The notes beneath the pieces are model-generated. The model was not told the DNA's origin. It worked only from the letters and a program-made list of their open reading frames with translations, and made no database searches. Of a stretch of 5,577 bases of DNA, positions 5,239 to 5,577 are shown in pieces. The number at the start of each line of letters is the position of its first letter. The stretch's first letter is position 1. The stretch is from JBBUX01 sp037445775. Its GTDB lineage: Bacteria > Actinomycetota > Coriobacteriia > Anaerosomatales > PHET01. Both the position numbers and the translations under genes were made by a program. The stretch is taken from the NCBI GenBank assembly GCA_037445775.1, contig JBBIJX010000074.1:1-5577 (forward strand), written 5' to 3'.

Positions 5239-5577
5239 TCATCCGCGACGCTCGCGGACGACCTCTGCGGCGAGAGCCGAGTGCCTACGGAGAAGTACTC
5301 CCGCTAGCGCGGCCATTACTGCGACCGCCAGCAGATGTCCCAGCTCGCCGCCGGTGTAGGGGAGGAACTCCTCTGCCTCGGCAGATGCGGCCTTCTCGGG
5401 CTCTTCATCGGTGAATGGGAGGAACGGGTCTTCTTCGACTTCTTCAGCCTCCGGCGGGAGCACTACCGGATCGGAATCGGGCTCTGGCTCCTCGCGGGGC
5501 TCCTCGCGGGGCTCCTCACGGGGCTCTTCGCGCGGCTCTTCGCGGGGCTCCTCACGGGGCTCTTCGCGCGGCTCTTC
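5239..5577 (-). CDS. C-terminus of an LPXTG cell-wall-anchored surface protein (partial)
   Basis: The last 112 codons of a gene that enters from the right edge; the frame is open to 5577. It begins with seven visible EEPR tetrapeptides, an acidic and proline-rich stalk likely to span the cell wall. After an acidic linker come LPFTD (5407-5421) and LPYTG (5350-5364). The second is followed by a hydrophobic helix (LGHLLAVAVMAALAGVLL) and a positive tail beginning RRH and ending RERRG, the usual order of a sortase sorting signal. Sortase would cut between Thr and Gly and link the protein to peptidoglycan. The tail of 16 residues is longer than usual. The N-terminal functional domain is outside the window, so the role is unknown. 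The terminator downstream shows that it is not part of the copper operon. Confidence 0.88.
   Translation of the reverse strand, partial: EEPREEPREEPREEPREEPREEPREEPREEPEPDSDPVVLPPEAEEVEEDPFLPFTDEEPEKAASAEAEEFLPYTGGELGHLLAVAVMAALAGVLLRRHSALAAEVVRERRG
5494..5577. repeat. 12-bp tandem repeat coding for EEPR, with 36-bp higher order
   Basis: Seven in-frame 12-bp units, continuing past the right edge. Read on the minus strand there are three variants, A = GAAGAGCCGCGC, B = GAAGAGCCCCGT and C = GAGGAGCCCCGC, in the order A-B-C-A-B-C-C. The 36-bp A-B-C block is thus repeated exactly. A degenerate eighth unit, coding for EEPE, lies at 5482-5493. Confidence 0.9.

Noticed and set aside
5494..5577. Short regular repeats as a CRISPR array
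   Set aside because: The units are 12 bp, contiguous without spacers, and keep a coding frame for EEPR.

Overview
The window is high-GC DNA, and every gene I can support is on the minus strand, so it reads right to left. An LPXTG cell-wall sorting signal, a lipoprotein signal peptide, strong AGGAG-type ribosome binding sites and Ala/Gly/Val-rich proteins suggest a high-GC Gram-positive, probably an actinobacterium or a Coriobacteriia-like lineage. That placement is inference from style; there is no rRNA or other marker gene.

Layout, in transcription order. (1) At 5577-5239 is the C-terminal end of a wall-anchored surface protein with EEPR stalk repeats and an LPYTG sorting signal, closed by a Rho-independent terminator at 5184-5209. 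(2) A leader of about 75 bp follows, in which the promoter of the next unit should lie. (3) At 5111-4746 is a small two-helix membrane protein with a Met/Cys/His-rich outside loop. (4) A 105-bp gap at 4641-4745 holds a near-perfect 23-bp dyad and a 10-bp direct repeat, which looks regulatory. (5) At 4640-3360 is a TauE/SafE (UreH-like) membrane protein fused to a cupredoxin domain. (6) At 3336-2818 is a membrane-anchored cupredoxin related to the domain in the previous gene. (7) At 2748-130 is a complete Cu(+)-exporting P1B-1 ATPase, CopA. (8) At 127-1, two bases after the copA stop, is the start of a lipoprotein that runs off the window.

Genes 3 to 8 probably form one copper-handling operon. 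CopA moves Cu(I) out of the cytoplasm. The two cupredoxin domains, the Cys/Met-rich small protein and possibly the lipoprotein would receive or pass on copper outside the membrane. The role of the TauE/SafE-like part is unknown; its His-Cys and Pro-Cys motifs inside membrane helices suggest thiol or metal chemistry. Both cupredoxin domains lack histidine and carry only Cys and Met as candidate ligands, which fits Cu(I) better than a blue-copper electron carrier. No copper regulator (CsoR, CopY or CueR type) and no CopZ chaperone gene lies in the window. I found no RNA genes, insertion sequences, CRISPR arrays or plus-strand genes.
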